In this document: positions 1 to 9,640 of the stretch, one piece after another | Layout: every line of letters begins with the position of its first letter | Numbering within the stretch: position 1 is the stretch's first letter | Source: Actinomyces sp. 432 | GTDB lineage: Bacteria > Actinomycetota > Actinomycetes > Actinomycetales > Actinomycetaceae | NCBI RefSeq assembly: GCF_009930875.1 | Contig: NZ_CP025249.1 | Coordinates: 1,860,001 to 1,924,000 of the forward strand | DNA length: 64,000 nucleotides | Reading direction: 5' to 3' | Made by a program: the position numbers and the translations under genes | Notes under the pieces: model-generated | Seen by the model: only the letters and a program-made list of their open reading frames with translations | Told to the model about the DNA's origin: nothing | Database searches by the model: none

Positions 1-34
1 GCAGGCTGCGCAGAATTGAAACGAGTGCCAGCAC
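1..34 (-). CDS. YggT family membrane protein, N-terminal fragment
   Basis: Only the first eleven codons are inside the window. A GTG at 32-34 on the minus strand follows a GAGGG ribosome-binding site and opens a hydrophobic start reading MLALVSILRSL. The YggT family (small membrane proteins of unknown function, often downstream of sepF in actinobacteria) typically starts this way. The call rests mainly on position, directly after sepF in the division cluster; the fragment is too short for certainty. Confidence 0.45.
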   Translation of the reverse strand, partial: MLALVSILRSL

Positions 35-46
35 CAGGCCCTCGGT

Positions 47-520
47 TCAGCTCTGGTTGAAGAAGCGACCGTGAGCGTCCTCCGAGCCCTCGCCGTCGTC
101 GATCTCAACCGAAGTCGGGGTCAGCAGGAAGACGCGGGGGGTGACTCGCTCGATGGCGCCGTGCAGGCCGAATACCAGGCCGGCAGCGAAGTCAACCATG
201 CGGCGGGCGTCGGACTCGCTCATATTGGTGAGGTTGATGATTACCGGAACCCCGTCACGGAAGGCCTCCCCGATCACGCGGGCCTCGTTGTAGGTGGAGG
301 GGTGTACCGTCACGATCCGGCGCAGGTCCGGGGCCTCGGCCGGTGCGGGCACCTCCTCGAAGGGGGCGTCGTAGACCTTGCCCTCATCTTCGCGATCGGC
401 ATACTCGCCGACCAGGTCCTGAGTGAAATCGGTGGGGACGGCCTCGGGGGCGTCTGCGAAGTCATCGTCAGTCGGCTCTGAATAGCCGAGGAAGTTGGTC
501 ATCTTGCGCAGTGCGCTCAT
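47..520 (-). CDS. sepF: cell division protein SepF
   Basis: 157 residues, normal for actinobacterial SepF, which tethers FtsZ filaments to the membrane and helps assemble the septal ring. The first 10-12 residues ([12 protein letters not shown]) fit the membrane-binding N-terminal helix. A variable acidic linker follows to about residue 65. The SepF core starts near [14 protein letters not shown] and continues with [10 protein letters not shown] and the [16 protein letters not shown] segment typical of the dimerising, FtsZ-binding fold. It lies downstream of pgeF and ftsZ and upstream of a yggT-like start, the usual actinobacterial arrangement. The ATG at 518-520 is preceded by GGAG. Confidence 0.95.
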   Translation of the reverse strand: MSALRKMTNFLGYSEPTDDDFADAPEAVPTDFTQDLVGEYADREDEGKVYDAPFEEVPAPAEAPDLRRIVTVHPSTYNEARVIGEAFRDGVPVIINLTNMSESDARRMVDFAAGLVFGLHGAIERVTPRVFLLTPTSVEIDDGEGSEDAHGRFFNQS

Positions 521-692
521 GGGGTGCTCCTTATCCGTCCGGTCCCTGCGATCCGGATGTGGCTGACGGTATCGGGCGCAAGCACTCCTGCCGCTGATTC
601 GCCGCGGCGTGTCACCGAACGCGCCGGGTGCGTTATGCCAGTACTCGCAGGGTCGCCCAGATCACTCACTCGGGCCGCGGGCGCGGAGTGCC

Positions 693-1493
693 TTAGGGCG
701 CCGGCACGACCACACCCGCCTGCCGCCCGGTGACGCCGTCGCGGCGGTAGGAGTACAGTCCTGGCTCCTCATAGGTGCACCGATCGACCCTGGTGATGCC
801 TCCCACCCCGGCACGCTCCAGCTGGGCGCAGACCCCTGCAGCCAGGTCTATGCCGGGAGTGCCCCATCGCGTAACCGCATGGCAGGCGGGCTCCACCGCC
901 GTCGCCTCGAGTCGCAACTGCTCAGGGATCTCGTAGCAGGCGCCGCAGATCGCCGGCCCCACCGCGGCGCAGATACCGGTGGGATCCACGCCGAGGTCCC
1001 CGAATGCCGCCAACACGGCCGGGACTATGCCCATCAGCAGGCCACGACGGCCGGCGTGGACAGCTGCCACCACGGCTCCGTCAGCGCCGGCCAGTAGCAC
1101 CGGCACGCAGTCCGCCACGAGCACCGCCGCAGCCGCCGCCGACGCCGGGGCGCGTGCGTCAAGCAGCAGCGCATCGGCGGTGGGCGCAGCACCCGCATCC
1201 GCGGCCGCAACGCCGGTGGAGTGCACCTGATTCATCCACGCAATGCCCGTGCGGTCACAACCGGAGGCAGAGCCGGTCGCATCCGGGGCAAGACCAATCG
1301 CCTGCGCGAGCCGATCCCGGTGGTCAGCAACCCGCGCCGTGTCATCGCCTACGTGGACGGCGAGGTTGAAGCCCGCGTACGGGCCGCCGTCCGAATCAGG
1401 CCCATCCGGCGCCGTGCGGGTGGTGAAGTAGCCGCGCGCGCCGGCCCCCAGGTCGGCTGGGATCAGGGCCGGGGAGCACACCTGCCCACCCAC
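693..1493 (-). CDS. pgeF: peptidoglycan editing factor PgeF (YfiH/laccase-domain protein)
   Basis: 266 residues of the Cu-oxidase_4/YfiH family. Characterised members correct misincorporated amino acids in peptidoglycan precursors; older annotations call them polyphenol oxidases or purine nucleoside phosphorylases. Visible family motifs are YFTTR near the N terminus, NQVHST around residue 105, ADCVPVLL, VHAGRRGLL and GPAICGACYEI, which supply the His/Cys metal ligands. The ending CTYEEPGLYSYRRDG is also typical. The gene begins with GTG four bases after the ftsZ stop, so it is probably co-transcribed with ftsZ. A GTG four codons further in is an alternative start. No yggS lies between pgeF and sepF here. 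Confidence 0.92.
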   Translation of the reverse strand: MGGQVCSPALIPADLGAGARGYFTTRTAPDGPDSDGGPYAGFNLAVHVGDDTARVADHRDRLAQAIGLAPDATGSASGCDRTGIAWMNQVHSTGVAAADAGAAPTADALLLDARAPASAAAAAVLVADCVPVLLAGADGAVVAAVHAGRRGLLMGIVPAVLAAFGDLGVDPTGICAAVGPAICGACYEIPEQLRLEATAVEPACHAVTRWGTPGIDLAAGVCAQLERAGVGGITRVDRCTYEEPGLYSYRRDGVTGRQAGVVVPAP

Positions 1494-1496
1494 TGG

Positions 1497-2729
1497 TCAG
1501 CGCAGGAAGTCGGGCAGGTCGATGTCATCCTTCTCAGCGTCGACGCCGATTACGCGGGGGACAGCCAGTTCGGGCTCAGCCTCCGGCACGGACTCATCCA
1601 CGTAGCTCGGCACCTCGGCCGTGACCGGCGCCGCTACCGCGGGCACGGGGCGCGTGACTGGGTTCTCAGCTGCGTGCGCACCGCGGGTCGGGGCAGCAGG
1701 AGCGGCGGCTCGCGCCGACCCCGCGGAGGAAGCCGCCCGCGCCAGGCCGGCCCCGCTCGACTCGGCGCGGGGCTCGACGGCGGGGTCCTCGTCAAAGCCC
1801 GCGGCAATGACGGTGACCCGCACCTCGTCGCCCAGGGCGCCGTCCACCACGTTGCCGAAGATGATGTTCGCCTCGGGGTGAACGGCCTCGCGGACGAGGT
1901 TGGCCGCCTCGGAGATCTCGAACAGGCCCAGATCGCTGCCGCCCTGGAAGAACAGCAGTACGCCGTGGGCGCCGTCGATGGAGGACTCCAGCAGCGGGGA
2001 TGCGATGGCCTGCTCGGTGGCAGTCAGCGCACGGTCCTCTCCCGTGGCGGAGCCGATACCCATCAGGGCGCTGCCGGCGTCCTGCATGACGGACTTGACG
2101 TCGTTGAAGTCGACGTTGATCAGGCCGGGGGTGGTGATCAGCTCGGTGATGCCCTGGACACCTTGGAGCAGCACCTGGTCGGCCTGCTTGAAGGCGTCAA
2201 CGACGCTGATGTTGCGGTCCGCGATCTGCAGCAGGCGGTCGTTGGGGATGACGATGAGGGTGTCGACCTCGGCACGCAGGTTGGTGACGCCGTCCTCGGC
2301 CTGAGTGGCGCGACGCCGTCCCTCGAAGGCGAAGGGCCGGGTCACCACCCCGATGGTCAGCGCACCGAGTGAACGCGCCACCTTGGCGACGATCGGGGCG
2401 GCGCCGGTTCCGGTGCCGCCGCCCTCGCCGGCGGTAACGAAGACCATATCGGCCCCCTCGAGGGCCTCCTGAATATCGTCCTGGTGGTCCTCGGCGGCCT
2501 TGCGGCCGATGCTCGGATCGGCGCCGGCACCCAGGCCACGCGTCAGGTTGCGGCCGACATCGAGCTTGGTATCGGCATCAGACATCAGCAGCGCCTGCGC
2601 GTCGGTGTTGACGGCAATGAACTCGACGCCGCGCAGGCCGGCCTCGATCATGCGGTTGACGGCGTTGACGCCGCCTCCGCCGACGCCCACCACCTTGATG
2701 ACTGCTTGATAGTGCTGCGATTCCGCCAC
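1497..2729 (-). CDS. ftsZ: cell division protein FtsZ
   Basis: 410 residues. FtsZ is the tubulin-like GTPase that forms the cytokinetic ring. The N terminus has the [13 protein letters not shown] nucleotide-binding loop and VNTDAQAL. The tubulin signature GGGTGTG is at about residues 104-110, followed by [10 protein letters not shown] and the T7 region NVDFNDVK. After the GTPase and C-terminal domains comes an Ala/Pro-rich linker (about residues 315-395). The protein ends in a short acidic, hydrophobic tail ([10 protein letters not shown]) that normally binds SepF and other partners. A 147-bp gap upstream separates it from ftsQ and contains an A/T-rich promoter-like stretch, so ftsZ probably has its own promoter. 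Confidence 0.98.
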   Translation of the reverse strand: MAESQHYQAVIKVVGVGGGGVNAVNRMIEAGLRGVEFIAVNTDAQALLMSDADTKLDVGRNLTRGLGAGADPSIGRKAAEDHQDDIQEALEGADMVFVTAGEGGGTGTGAAPIVAKVARSLGALTIGVVTRPFAFEGRRRATQAEDGVTNLRAEVDTLIVIPNDRLLQIADRNISVVDAFKQADQVLLQGVQGITELITTPGLINVDFNDVKSVMQDAGSALMGIGSATGEDRALTATEQAIASPLLESSIDGAHGVLLFFQGGSDLGLFEISEAANLVREAVHPEANIIFGNVVDGALGDEVRVTVIAAGFDEDPAVEPRAESSGAGLARAASSAGSARAAAPAAPTRGAHAAENPVTRPVPAVAAPVTAEVPSYVDESVPEAEPELAVPRVIGVDAEKDDIDLPDFLR

Positions 2730-2795
2730 TGTCTGCCTCCGCGTTTAGTGCCGAGCCCCAGGGGACTCCCCTCAACCTTCAACCTGAAGTCGAGG

Positions 2796-2801
2796 TCTAT
2801 A
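2796..2801 (-). promoter_or_regulatory. candidate -10 element of an ftsZ promoter
   Basis: In the ftsQ-ftsZ gap the minus strand reads ATAAGTATAGACC, an A/T-rich island in otherwise GC-rich DNA. TATAGA matches a -10 hexamer and lies about 67 bases upstream of the ftsZ start codon. A weak GTCATC stands 17 bases further upstream as a possible -35. This is an inference from base composition and spacing only. Confidence 0.4.
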
Positions 2802-2876
2802 CTTATGTCATTCTTCCGATGACGTGCCCAACGCTATGGGTCCCCCAGCCGCCCGCAGTGTATTTGGTTCGGCGTG

Positions 2877-3812
2877 TCAGGACGTGGTCGGACTGTGCGG
2901 GCTGGACACGTCGTAGGTGTCCGCCTCCTGCCGCAGCAGCACCGCCAGCACCCGAGCCTTGAGCTCATTGTCCGTGGACTGGCCCCACATCACCGTGGCA
3001 CCGCTCACCAGGGTCAGCGTCACCTGCCCGGTCTGCGAGACTCGCCCGCCGGAGACCTGCGTGCGTGTCTCCGGATCCAGGCTGCCAATCGCCTCCGTTA
3101 CGGCTGAGACCTGGGACTCCGACAGCTCCTGCCCGGGTTCCGCGGCGATAACCGCCAAGCCCTCCGGAGCCCGCTGCGCCGTCTCAAGGACCACCGCCTC
3201 GCCGTCAAGCACCTCGTAACCGGCGTCGACCTGCCGCACGGCGACCGGAATGCGCATGGTCAGGCGTACCGCCAGGCCGTGCGGCCATGAACGGGTCACC
3301 GCCGCAGACCTCACGGTCACCAGGGAGTCCGCCACCTCTTCACCGAGGGCGGTGACGTCCAGGCGCAGCAGGGACTGCCCGCGGTGGGGTGCAAGCACCG
3401 CCTGCACGTCACCCGCGTCCACGCTGCCGTCCGCACCCGTGACCGTGATTTCGTTGGGGCGCAGTCCCAGCAGCGGTGAGAACAGGCAGGCCCATACCAG
3501 CAGCGCGATCACCGCCGCAGCTCCCGCGGCCCGCACCAGCCGCCCGCGGCCCAGTCGCCTGCGGGCACGACGACGCTCCTCCAGCCGGTCGGACAAGCCC
3601 GAGGAGACCACCCGGTCCCGGCTCACCCCCCTGGGGCCCAGGGCGCGGGAGCCTTGGTCACCGCGAGCCTGCAGCGGTTCTACGGCAGCCGGGGCGGCGG
3701 CAGGGGCCTGTACGGGGTCGCCTGCGGCGTCGACGCGGGCGGGATCGGACGGTACGGATACGGATTCCACGGCTGCGCCGCGGGGCCTGGGGCGGCTCGG
3801 CTTGCGCATCAT
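2877..3812 (-). CDS. ftsQ: cell division protein FtsQ
   Basis: 311 residues. FtsQ is a bitopic divisome protein that links early and late division proteins. A long Arg/Pro/Ala-rich cytoplasmic tail (residues 1-90) precedes one transmembrane helix (AAGAAAVIALLVWACLF, about 94-112). A POTRA domain follows (LRPNEITVTGADG...VLAPHRGQSLLRLDVTAL), then the FtsQ beta domain (SWPHGLAVRLTMRIPVAV). The ATG at 3810-3812 overlaps the murC stop as ATGA, indicating translational coupling. It sits between murC and ftsZ as in other actinobacterial dcw clusters. Confidence 0.93.
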   Translation of the reverse strand: MMRKPSRPRPRGAAVESVSVPSDPARVDAAGDPVQAPAAAPAAVEPLQARGDQGSRALGPRGVSRDRVVSSGLSDRLEERRRARRRLGRGRLVRAAGAAAVIALLVWACLFSPLLGLRPNEITVTGADGSVDAGDVQAVLAPHRGQSLLRLDVTALGEEVADSLVTVRSAAVTRSWPHGLAVRLTMRIPVAVRQVDAGYEVLDGEAVVLETAQRAPEGLAVIAAEPGQELSESQVSAVTEAIGSLDPETRTQVSGGRVSQTGQVTLTLVSGATVMWGQSTDNELKARVLAVLLRQEADTYDVSSPHSPTTS

Positions 3813-5359
3813 GCCGGGTTCGCGCGCTCGGCCAGGTTGCGCAGGATTACCGGCCCCAGGCGGGTGACGTCGCCGGCACCGATGGTCAGTATCAGGTCAC
3901 CGGGTCGTGCCAGGCCGACGGCGGCCTCGGCGGCGGCCTCGGCATCGGCGATGTAGCGGCCGTCGCCGGGAATGCGGTCGACTACGCTCTGGCCGGTGAC
4001 GTCGGGGAAGTCGGCCTGGGTCTCACGAGCCGGGTAGATCGCAGTCACGATTACGTGGTCGGCGGCTGCCAGGGCGGCGCCGAACCGGTCTGCGAAGTTA
4101 CGGGTACGGGAGAACAGGTGGGGTTGGAACAGTGCGATAACCCGACCGCCGCGGGCGTCCGCGACCTCCCGCGCCGCGGCCAGGAGTGCCGCGATCTCGG
4201 TTGGGTGGTGCGCGTAATCGTCGATCACGCGGACGCCGGCCGCCTCCCCCCGGTGCTCGAAGCGACGGCCGGTGCCGGCGAAGGCGCCCAGGGCGGCGGC
4301 CATTGCCTCAGCGGAGACGCCGAGCTCGCACCCGGCCTCCCAGGCGGCGGCCGCATCTAGCGCGACATGGTCACCCGGAATCGACAGCTCCAGCGGCACC
4401 GGTCCCGAGCTGGAGCCGGCCCCGGAAATCGTGGCTGAGCCGACATCATCCCAACGGGTAATCAGGGCGCTGGTACCGGTAGCGCTGCGAGAGACGACCT
4501 CCACGCGAACGTGCGCCGCACCGGGCAGCGGACCGCCGGGAATGGCGGAGGGCTCGGTGGTGCCATAGGTGGTCACTCGGGTGCCGGCGGAAACCGCCTG
4601 CCGGGCCAGCCGCAGGGCACCGGGATCGTCGGCACAGGCGATCAGCAGCCCACCGGGGAGCAGGCGCTCAACGAAGGCTACGAAGGCCTGCGCAAAGGCC
4701 TCCGCGGTGCCGTAGTTGTCCAGGTGATCCGGCTCGATATTGGTAACGATCTCGACGGTGGGGGCATAGTTGAGGAAGGAGCGGTCGGACTCGTCGGCCT
4801 CCGCGACAAAGGCCCGCCCCCCGCCCAGGTGCGCACCGGTGCGCAGGGATCGCACCACTCCCCCGATGGCGAATGAGGGATCCTGACCGGCAACGGACAG
4901 CGCCTGGGCGAGCATTCCCGAGGTCGTGGTCTTGCCGTGGGCGCCCGCCACGGCAACGAAATCGCGTCCCCGGGCGGCCAGGGCCAGGGCCTGCGAGCGG
5001 TGGATCACGGTCTGGCCGCGCTCCCGCGCCGTCCTCAGCTCAGGGTTGGAGTCCTTGATGGCGGTTGACACCACCACGGTGGCCTCGGGCGGAACATTGG
5101 CTGCGGCGTGGCCCAGTCGCACCCCCAGACCCTGCTGACGCAGCTGCTCAAAAGCCTCTCCCCCGTTGGCGTCGGAGCCGGTGACAACGGCACCGCGCTC
5201 GGCCAGGATCTGCGCCACCACGCTCATCCCAGCACCGCCGACGCCGATCAGGTGGAAGGCCCGTCCGGTCAGTTCCTCCGCCGCCAGCGCCTGCTCCGGG
5301 AGCGGGCCGGTGCCTGCGGGGCTGACAGGGAGGGCATGGGACAGTTGATCATCGGTCAC
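3809..5359 (-). CDS. murC: UDP-N-acetylmuramate--L-alanine ligase MurC
   Basis: 516 residues. MurC adds the first amino acid, L-Ala, to UDP-MurNAc in the cytoplasm using ATP. The N-terminal UDP-binding motif GVGGAGMSVVA lies at about residues 38-48, and the Mur-ligase P-loop AGAHGKTTTSG at about 137-147. DESDRSFL and NIEPDHLDNYG form the central metal and ligand-binding region. DDYAHHPTEI and LFQPHLFSR mark the C-terminal domain. It starts at GTG in a GTGA overlap with the murG stop, and its own stop overlaps the ftsQ start, so it is tightly coupled on both sides. Confidence 0.97.
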   Translation of the reverse strand: MTDDQLSHALPVSPAGTGPLPEQALAAEELTGRAFHLIGVGGAGMSVVAQILAERGAVVTGSDANGGEAFEQLRQQGLGVRLGHAAANVPPEATVVVSTAIKDSNPELRTARERGQTVIHRSQALALAARGRDFVAVAGAHGKTTTSGMLAQALSVAGQDPSFAIGGVVRSLRTGAHLGGGRAFVAEADESDRSFLNYAPTVEIVTNIEPDHLDNYGTAEAFAQAFVAFVERLLPGGLLIACADDPGALRLARQAVSAGTRVTTYGTTEPSAIPGGPLPGAAHVRVEVVSRSATGTSALITRWDDVGSATISGAGSSSGPVPLELSIPGDHVALDAAAAWEAGCELGVSAEAMAAALGAFAGTGRRFEHRGEAAGVRVIDDYAHHPTEIAALLAAAREVADARGGRVIALFQPHLFSRTRNFADRFGAALAAADHVIVTAIYPARETQADFPDVTGQSVVDRIPGDGRYIADAEAAAEAAVGLARPGDLILTIGAGDVTRLGPVILRNLAERANPA

Positions 5360-6714
5360 CGGCTCTGCTCCTTGCCCTCGAAGTCATCGATATCCGCGAC
5401 GTCCTTAATCCCCGCGGGCTCCCCTGGCGCCGCGATACCACCGAAGTCCCCGGTAGCCGACCCGCTGCTCGGGTCGGCGGGCGCGCCGTTATCCGCTGCG
5501 GCGGCGGCATCACCGCAACCGACTGCGGCTACCTCGCGGATCAGCGCCGCCAGGCGCTGCGCCCCGTCACGCACGCCGGTGGAGGCTGCGGCCGCGGCAG
5601 CAGACCTGCGCCGGGACTCGTCGGTGAGCACCGCAGTGAAGCCGAGGATGTCCTCGGCGTCCAGATCGGCGTCGGCCACCAGTTGTCCCCCGCCCGCAGA
5701 CACGCAGTCCGCCGCATTCAGCCGCTGTTCCCCATTGCCTATGGGCAGGGGGACGTAGAGGGCGGGCAGCCCCAGGGCGGTCAGCTCGGCCACGGTGCCC
5801 GCACCGGAGCGGCAGATCACGCCGTCGGCGCAGGCGTAGGCCTGTTCCATCTCCGTCAGGTAGTCCAGGACGTGGTAGCGCTCCATCAGCCCAGGAGTGC
5901 GCGCGGCCGCGCGTTCCAGGGCGGCACGCACCGGCGCGTCCTTGCCCCGGCCCGTCAGGTGCAGCACCTGCAGGTCGGCGGGCAGCCGGTCGGCGCATTC
6001 ACACATGACCTCGTTGAGGTGCTGGGCTCCCAGGGAGCCGCCTGTGACGAGCACCGTAGTGGCAGCCGGGTCCAGTCCCAGCGCGGCGGCGCCATCCCGG
6101 CGGGCGCCGGCGGCATCGGCACGCTGCCGCTCCACCAGGGAGCCGATCGCCGGCCGCAGAGGCAGGCCCGTGACCTCGGTCCGGCCGTGAGCCGCAGCGA
6201 GGGGTGTGGAGGCGAAGGTGAGGGCGACGGCGGCCGCCCAGCGGGCCCCGAGCCGATTGGCCAGCCCGGGACGAGCATTCTGCTCGTGAATCACTACGGG
6301 CACGCCGACGCTCCTGGCCGCCAGGTAGGCGGGCGTGGAGACGAAGCCGCCAAAGCCGACCACGACGTCGGCGTCGACTTGCCTGATTGCCTCACCTGCG
6401 GCGGCGACGGCACCGCGCAGGCGGCGCGGCAACAGCAGCAGGTCGCCGGTGGGGCGGCGCGGCATGGGCACGCGGGGCACATGAGCCAGCTCGTAGCCCG
6501 CCTCCGGGACGAGCCGCTGCTCCAGTCCCTCCTTGGTGCCCAAGACCAGGATGCTGGTGCCGGGATCGCCCCCGGAGGCGGCGTCGCGCAGGGCGGCGGC
6601 CGTTGCCAGCAGGGGGTTGACGTGGCCGGCGGTGCCGCCGCCGGCCAGCAGTACCCGCAGTGGCCGACCCGCGCGGTCATCCGCAGCGGAACTCTGGGTG
6701 GGCATTTCAGGCAC
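5356..6714 (-). CDS. murG: UDP-GlcNAc:lipid I N-acetylglucosaminyltransferase MurG
   Basis: About 452 residues. MurG transfers GlcNAc to lipid I, making lipid II at the inner face of the membrane. The N-terminal GT-B motif LLAGGGTAGHVNPLLA is clear, followed by GFGGFVSTPAYLAA and HEQNARPGLANR. The second domain has VTGGSLGAQHLNE and the UDP-GlcNAc-binding GAGTVAELTALGLPALYVPLP. The reading frame stays open upstream to 6861, but that extension lies inside ftsW. I chose the GTG at 6714, which has AGGAGG four to five bases upstream and overlaps the ftsW stop; an ATG three codons later (6705) is the alternative. The C terminus carries an extra low-complexity tail of about 60 residues. Confidence 0.95.
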   Translation of the reverse strand: MPEMPTQSSAADDRAGRPLRVLLAGGGTAGHVNPLLATAAALRDAASGGDPGTSILVLGTKEGLEQRLVPEAGYELAHVPRVPMPRRPTGDLLLLPRRLRGAVAAAGEAIRQVDADVVVGFGGFVSTPAYLAARSVGVPVVIHEQNARPGLANRLGARWAAAVALTFASTPLAAAHGRTEVTGLPLRPAIGSLVERQRADAAGARRDGAAALGLDPAATTVLVTGGSLGAQHLNEVMCECADRLPADLQVLHLTGRGKDAPVRAALERAAARTPGLMERYHVLDYLTEMEQAYACADGVICRSGAGTVAELTALGLPALYVPLPIGNGEQRLNAADCVSAGGGQLVADADLDAEDILGFTAVLTDESRRRSAAAAAASTGVRDGAQRLAALIREVAAVGCGDAAAAADNGAPADPSSGSATGDFGGIAAPGEPAGIKDVADIDDFEGKEQSR

Positions 6715-7995
6715 GTTTCCTCCTGCGCGGTGCGATGACGGCCAGCGTACGGCGTACAGCGCCCGTACGGGAGCGCAGCGCCGCAGACGCGCCGGGCTCG
6801 TTGCGGGCGAAGGCGAGCAGCACCCCGACGGCGAGCAGCACCGACACCAGCGCGGAGCCACCCGCGCTGACGAGGGGCAACGGCACCCCCAGCACGGGCA
6901 GCAGGCCGACCACTACGCTCATGTTGATCAGGGCCTGCCCCACGATCCAGGTCATGATGCCGCCGGTGACCACCGCGACGTACAAGGACTGGCTACGGCG
7001 GACGATGCGCAGGCAGCACCAGGCGACCACAACGAATAGCGCTATTACGAACAGCGTGCCCACCAGGCCGAACTCCTCACCCAGGACGGCGAAGATGTAG
7101 TCGGAATCGGCCTGGGTCAGGTAGCCCCACTTCTGCCGTGAGGAGCCGGGGCCCACCCCCCGCAATCCACCGGTGCCCAGGGCGTAGCGCCCGTGCTGAG
7201 GCTGGTAGCCGACGTCAAGGGGGTCGTAGCGGTCCGGATGCAACCAGGCGAGGATGCGGGCCCGGCGGTTCGCGGAGAGCATCGACGCCGCCGCGAAGCC
7301 GAGCAGGCCGATGCCCCCAGAGCGGCGAACCAGCGCCAACCGAGTCCGCCCAGCCACAGCGCCCCGGCCACCAGTGCCGTGAGCACGATCACCGTGCCCA
7401 GGTCGCCCCCGGCCATCACCAGCCCGATGCCCAGGCCGGCCGGCAGCAGTATCCACCCCAGGAATCGCGCCAAGTCGCGCCCCGTGCGCACACCGCCGAT
7501 GAATGCGTCCCGGTGGCGGGACACCATCACGCCCAGGTACAGGCACAGCCCCAGCTTGATGAACTCCGACGGCTGGGCCGTGCCCAGGCCCGCGGGCAGC
7601 TGGATCCAGTTCCGGTTGCCGTATACGTCGATGCCAATGCCGGGAACGAACACCAGTAGCTGCAGGGCGAAGGATGCCAGCAGCGCCGGCCAGGCGAGTC
7701 GTTTCAGCGAACGCGGCCGCAAGCGCGACAGCACCCACATGCCGAGCAGCCCGATGACGGCGAAGACCAGGTACTTGGAGAAGGCGGTGAACGCATTGCC
7801 TCCGTCGGCCGCAGTCGTCACCGACTGCACCGAGAAGACCATGATCAGCCCGAAGGCGAGTAGTGCCAAGGTGGATACCAACAGGGCGTAATAGCTCAGG
7901 GTGCTGCTCTCGCCCTCGACCGGGCCGTCAGCGCCTCGCAAGAATCGCGCTCGCCTCGACCAGCGACGCGCGGGCGTCATGTCCGTCTCAGTCAT
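6707..7995 (-). CDS. ftsW: FtsW/RodA-family peptidoglycan polymerase FtsW, reading frame broken by a 1-base loss
   Basis: FtsW is the SEDS-family glycosyltransferase that polymerises lipid II at the septum. The first frame (from 7995) contains an N-terminal basic tail, several transmembrane helices, NWIQLPAG and QPSEFIKLGL, then loses homology after WRWFAAL. The next frame resumes at GIGLLGFAAASM and continues with the family features HGRYALGTGGLRGVG, YIFAVLGEEFGLVG, and GLLPVLGVPLPLVSAGGSA. The break coincides with the C5 run at 7314-7318; one more C restores a 429-residue protein. FtsW is normally required for division, so a sequencing error is likelier than a pseudogene. The ATG at 7993-7995 overlaps the murD stop. 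Confidence 0.93.
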
Positions 7996-9556
7996 CTCGG
8001 CGCCCGCCCTCGGCTGCGTCACCCGCTACCGCTTCTGATACCGCTTTTGATACCGCTGCTGACTGCGTCACCCGGGCGGCGGCGCGGGCAAACAGGTCGC
8101 CGCGTTGGGCGTAGGAGTCGAACTGATCCCATGAGGCGCATGCGGGGGCGAGCATCACGGTGTCTCCGGGTTCGGCCAGCGCGGCGGCCGCAGCCACCGC
8201 CGCGTCGGTTACCGCCTGCGGGGTGCCGTCGGGGACCGTGGTCACCGGCAGCTCCGGGGCCTGCTCGGCCAGCGCCCCCAGCACGGCGGCCTGGTCCCGG
8301 CCAATGACGACCGCGCCGCGCAAATGCGGCCTAACCGCGCGCACCAGCTCGTGGAAGGTGGCGCCCTTGGCATCACCACCCACGATCCATACGCCGCTAC
8401 CCCGCGGCAGGGCCATCAGTGCAGCCTGAGCGGCGTGGGGATTGGTGGCCTTGGAGTCATCCACCCAGGTGACCCCGTCATGCACGGCGACGGTGACGAT
8501 GCGGTGTGCGCCGGTGCGGTAGGCGCGTAGCCCGCGCGCGATGGCGGTGGGGTCCTGCGCCACGGCCTCACTGGCGAGGGCCAGCGCGGCGGCCGCCAGC
8601 GCATCGGCGACGATGTGGGCGGGCACATTGGCGGCCTCGCCACCGGGTGCCAGGTGCGCCAGATCGGCGAAGGTGGCCAGCTCCACCCCGCTGCTGCGCC
8701 GCTCGGCGTGGAACGCCCGGTCCACGAGCATGTCCTCCACGCAGCCGACCTGACCGAGCGCCGGCACCGCTGTGGTGAAGCCGACGGCGCGGCATCCTTC
8801 AACGACATCCGCCTGCTCCACCATCGTCATCGTGGCGGCGTCGGCGACGTTATAGACGGCCGCCCGGCGGGTACGGGCGTACACGCGGGCCTTGTCCGCC
8901 GCGTAGGCGGCCATGGACCCGTGCCAGTCCAGGTGGTCCGGGGCGAGGTTCAAGCAGGCCGCAGCCAGGGGGCTGAGCGTATGGGTGGAGTGCAGCTGAA
9001 AGCTGGACAGCTCTACGGCCAGGGCGTCGGCGCGTCCCTCGGCCACCGTGGTGATCGCGGGGGCGCCGATGTTGCCGACTGCGGGCGCGTTCAGTCCGGC
9101 GGCGGCGAGGATCTGCTCAAGCATGCCGACGGTGGTGGTCTTGCCATCGGTGCCGGTGACCACCAGCCAGGGCACGTCGGGGCGGGCGGAGGCACGCTGG
9201 AGCCGCCAGGCAAGCTCGATCTCGCTCCAGGTCTGCACTCCCGCGGCCCGGGCCGCGGCGAGCACCGGACCGGTAGCCGGTACACCGGGAGACACAATGA
9301 GCAGGCGCAGGTCCGCGGTAGTCAGGGCGTGCGCGATTGTGGAGTCATCGCCGACGACCGTGCCCTCCAGCCGCGCAGCCGTGCCGGCCCCGAGGGTATC
9401 CGCGAGGGCGTCGACGGCGGAGCCGGAGGAGTCGAATACGGTGACACGCGCGCCCAGGGACGTGAGCACGTCAACCACTGCCAGGCCGGTGCGGCCGATC
9501 CCTACGACCCCCACACGCGCCCCGGCCAGTGCCTCGACCTGTGTGCTGCTACTCAT
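7988..9556 (-). CDS. murD: UDP-N-acetylmuramoyl-L-alanine--D-glutamate ligase MurD
   Basis: 522 residues. MurD adds D-Glu to UDP-MurNAc-L-Ala. GVVGIGRTGLAV (residues about 15-26) is the UDP-binding loop. The P-loop is TGTDGKTTTVGML, NLAPDHLDWHGSM carries the conserved His/Asp, and DDSKATNPHAA together with WIVGGDAKG marks the C-terminal domain. ACASWDQFDSYAQRGDLF near the end is a MurD hallmark. The C terminus has a short Ala/Val extension overlapping the ftsW start by 8 bases. It starts at ATG 9554-9556, 84 bases downstream of mraY. Confidence 0.97.
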   Translation of the reverse strand: MSSSTQVEALAGARVGVVGIGRTGLAVVDVLTSLGARVTVFDSSGSAVDALADTLGAGTAARLEGTVVGDDSTIAHALTTADLRLLIVSPGVPATGPVLAAARAAGVQTWSEIELAWRLQRASARPDVPWLVVTGTDGKTTTVGMLEQILAAAGLNAPAVGNIGAPAITTVAEGRADALAVELSSFQLHSTHTLSPLAAACLNLAPDHLDWHGSMAAYAADKARVYARTRRAAVYNVADAATMTMVEQADVVEGCRAVGFTTAVPALGQVGCVEDMLVDRAFHAERRSSGVELATFADLAHLAPGGEAANVPAHIVADALAAAALALASEAVAQDPTAIARGLRAYRTGAHRIVTVAVHDGVTWVDDSKATNPHAAQAALMALPRGSGVWIVGGDAKGATFHELVRAVRPHLRGAVVIGRDQAAVLGALAEQAPELPVTTVPDGTPQAVTDAAVAAAAALAEPGDTVMLAPACASWDQFDSYAQRGDLFARAAARVTQSAAVSKAVSEAVAGDAAEGGRRDD

Positions 9557-9640
9557 CGGTGCCTATGACCTCCACTTCGCGGGTGACTGCTGGCGGCGCC
9601 GCGGCCCCTCGAGCTGGGCCCACGACGCTCGTGATCCCGA

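Noticed and set aside
1221..2372. Long plus-strand open frame across pgeF/ftsZ
   Set aside because: It is antisense to clear pgeF and ftsZ sequence; high GC produces long open frames on the opposite strand.
7117..8022. Programmed frameshift in ftsW
   Set aside because: No slippery heptamer with downstream structure was seen, and five unrelated genes show the same one-base loss, pointing to sequencing error.
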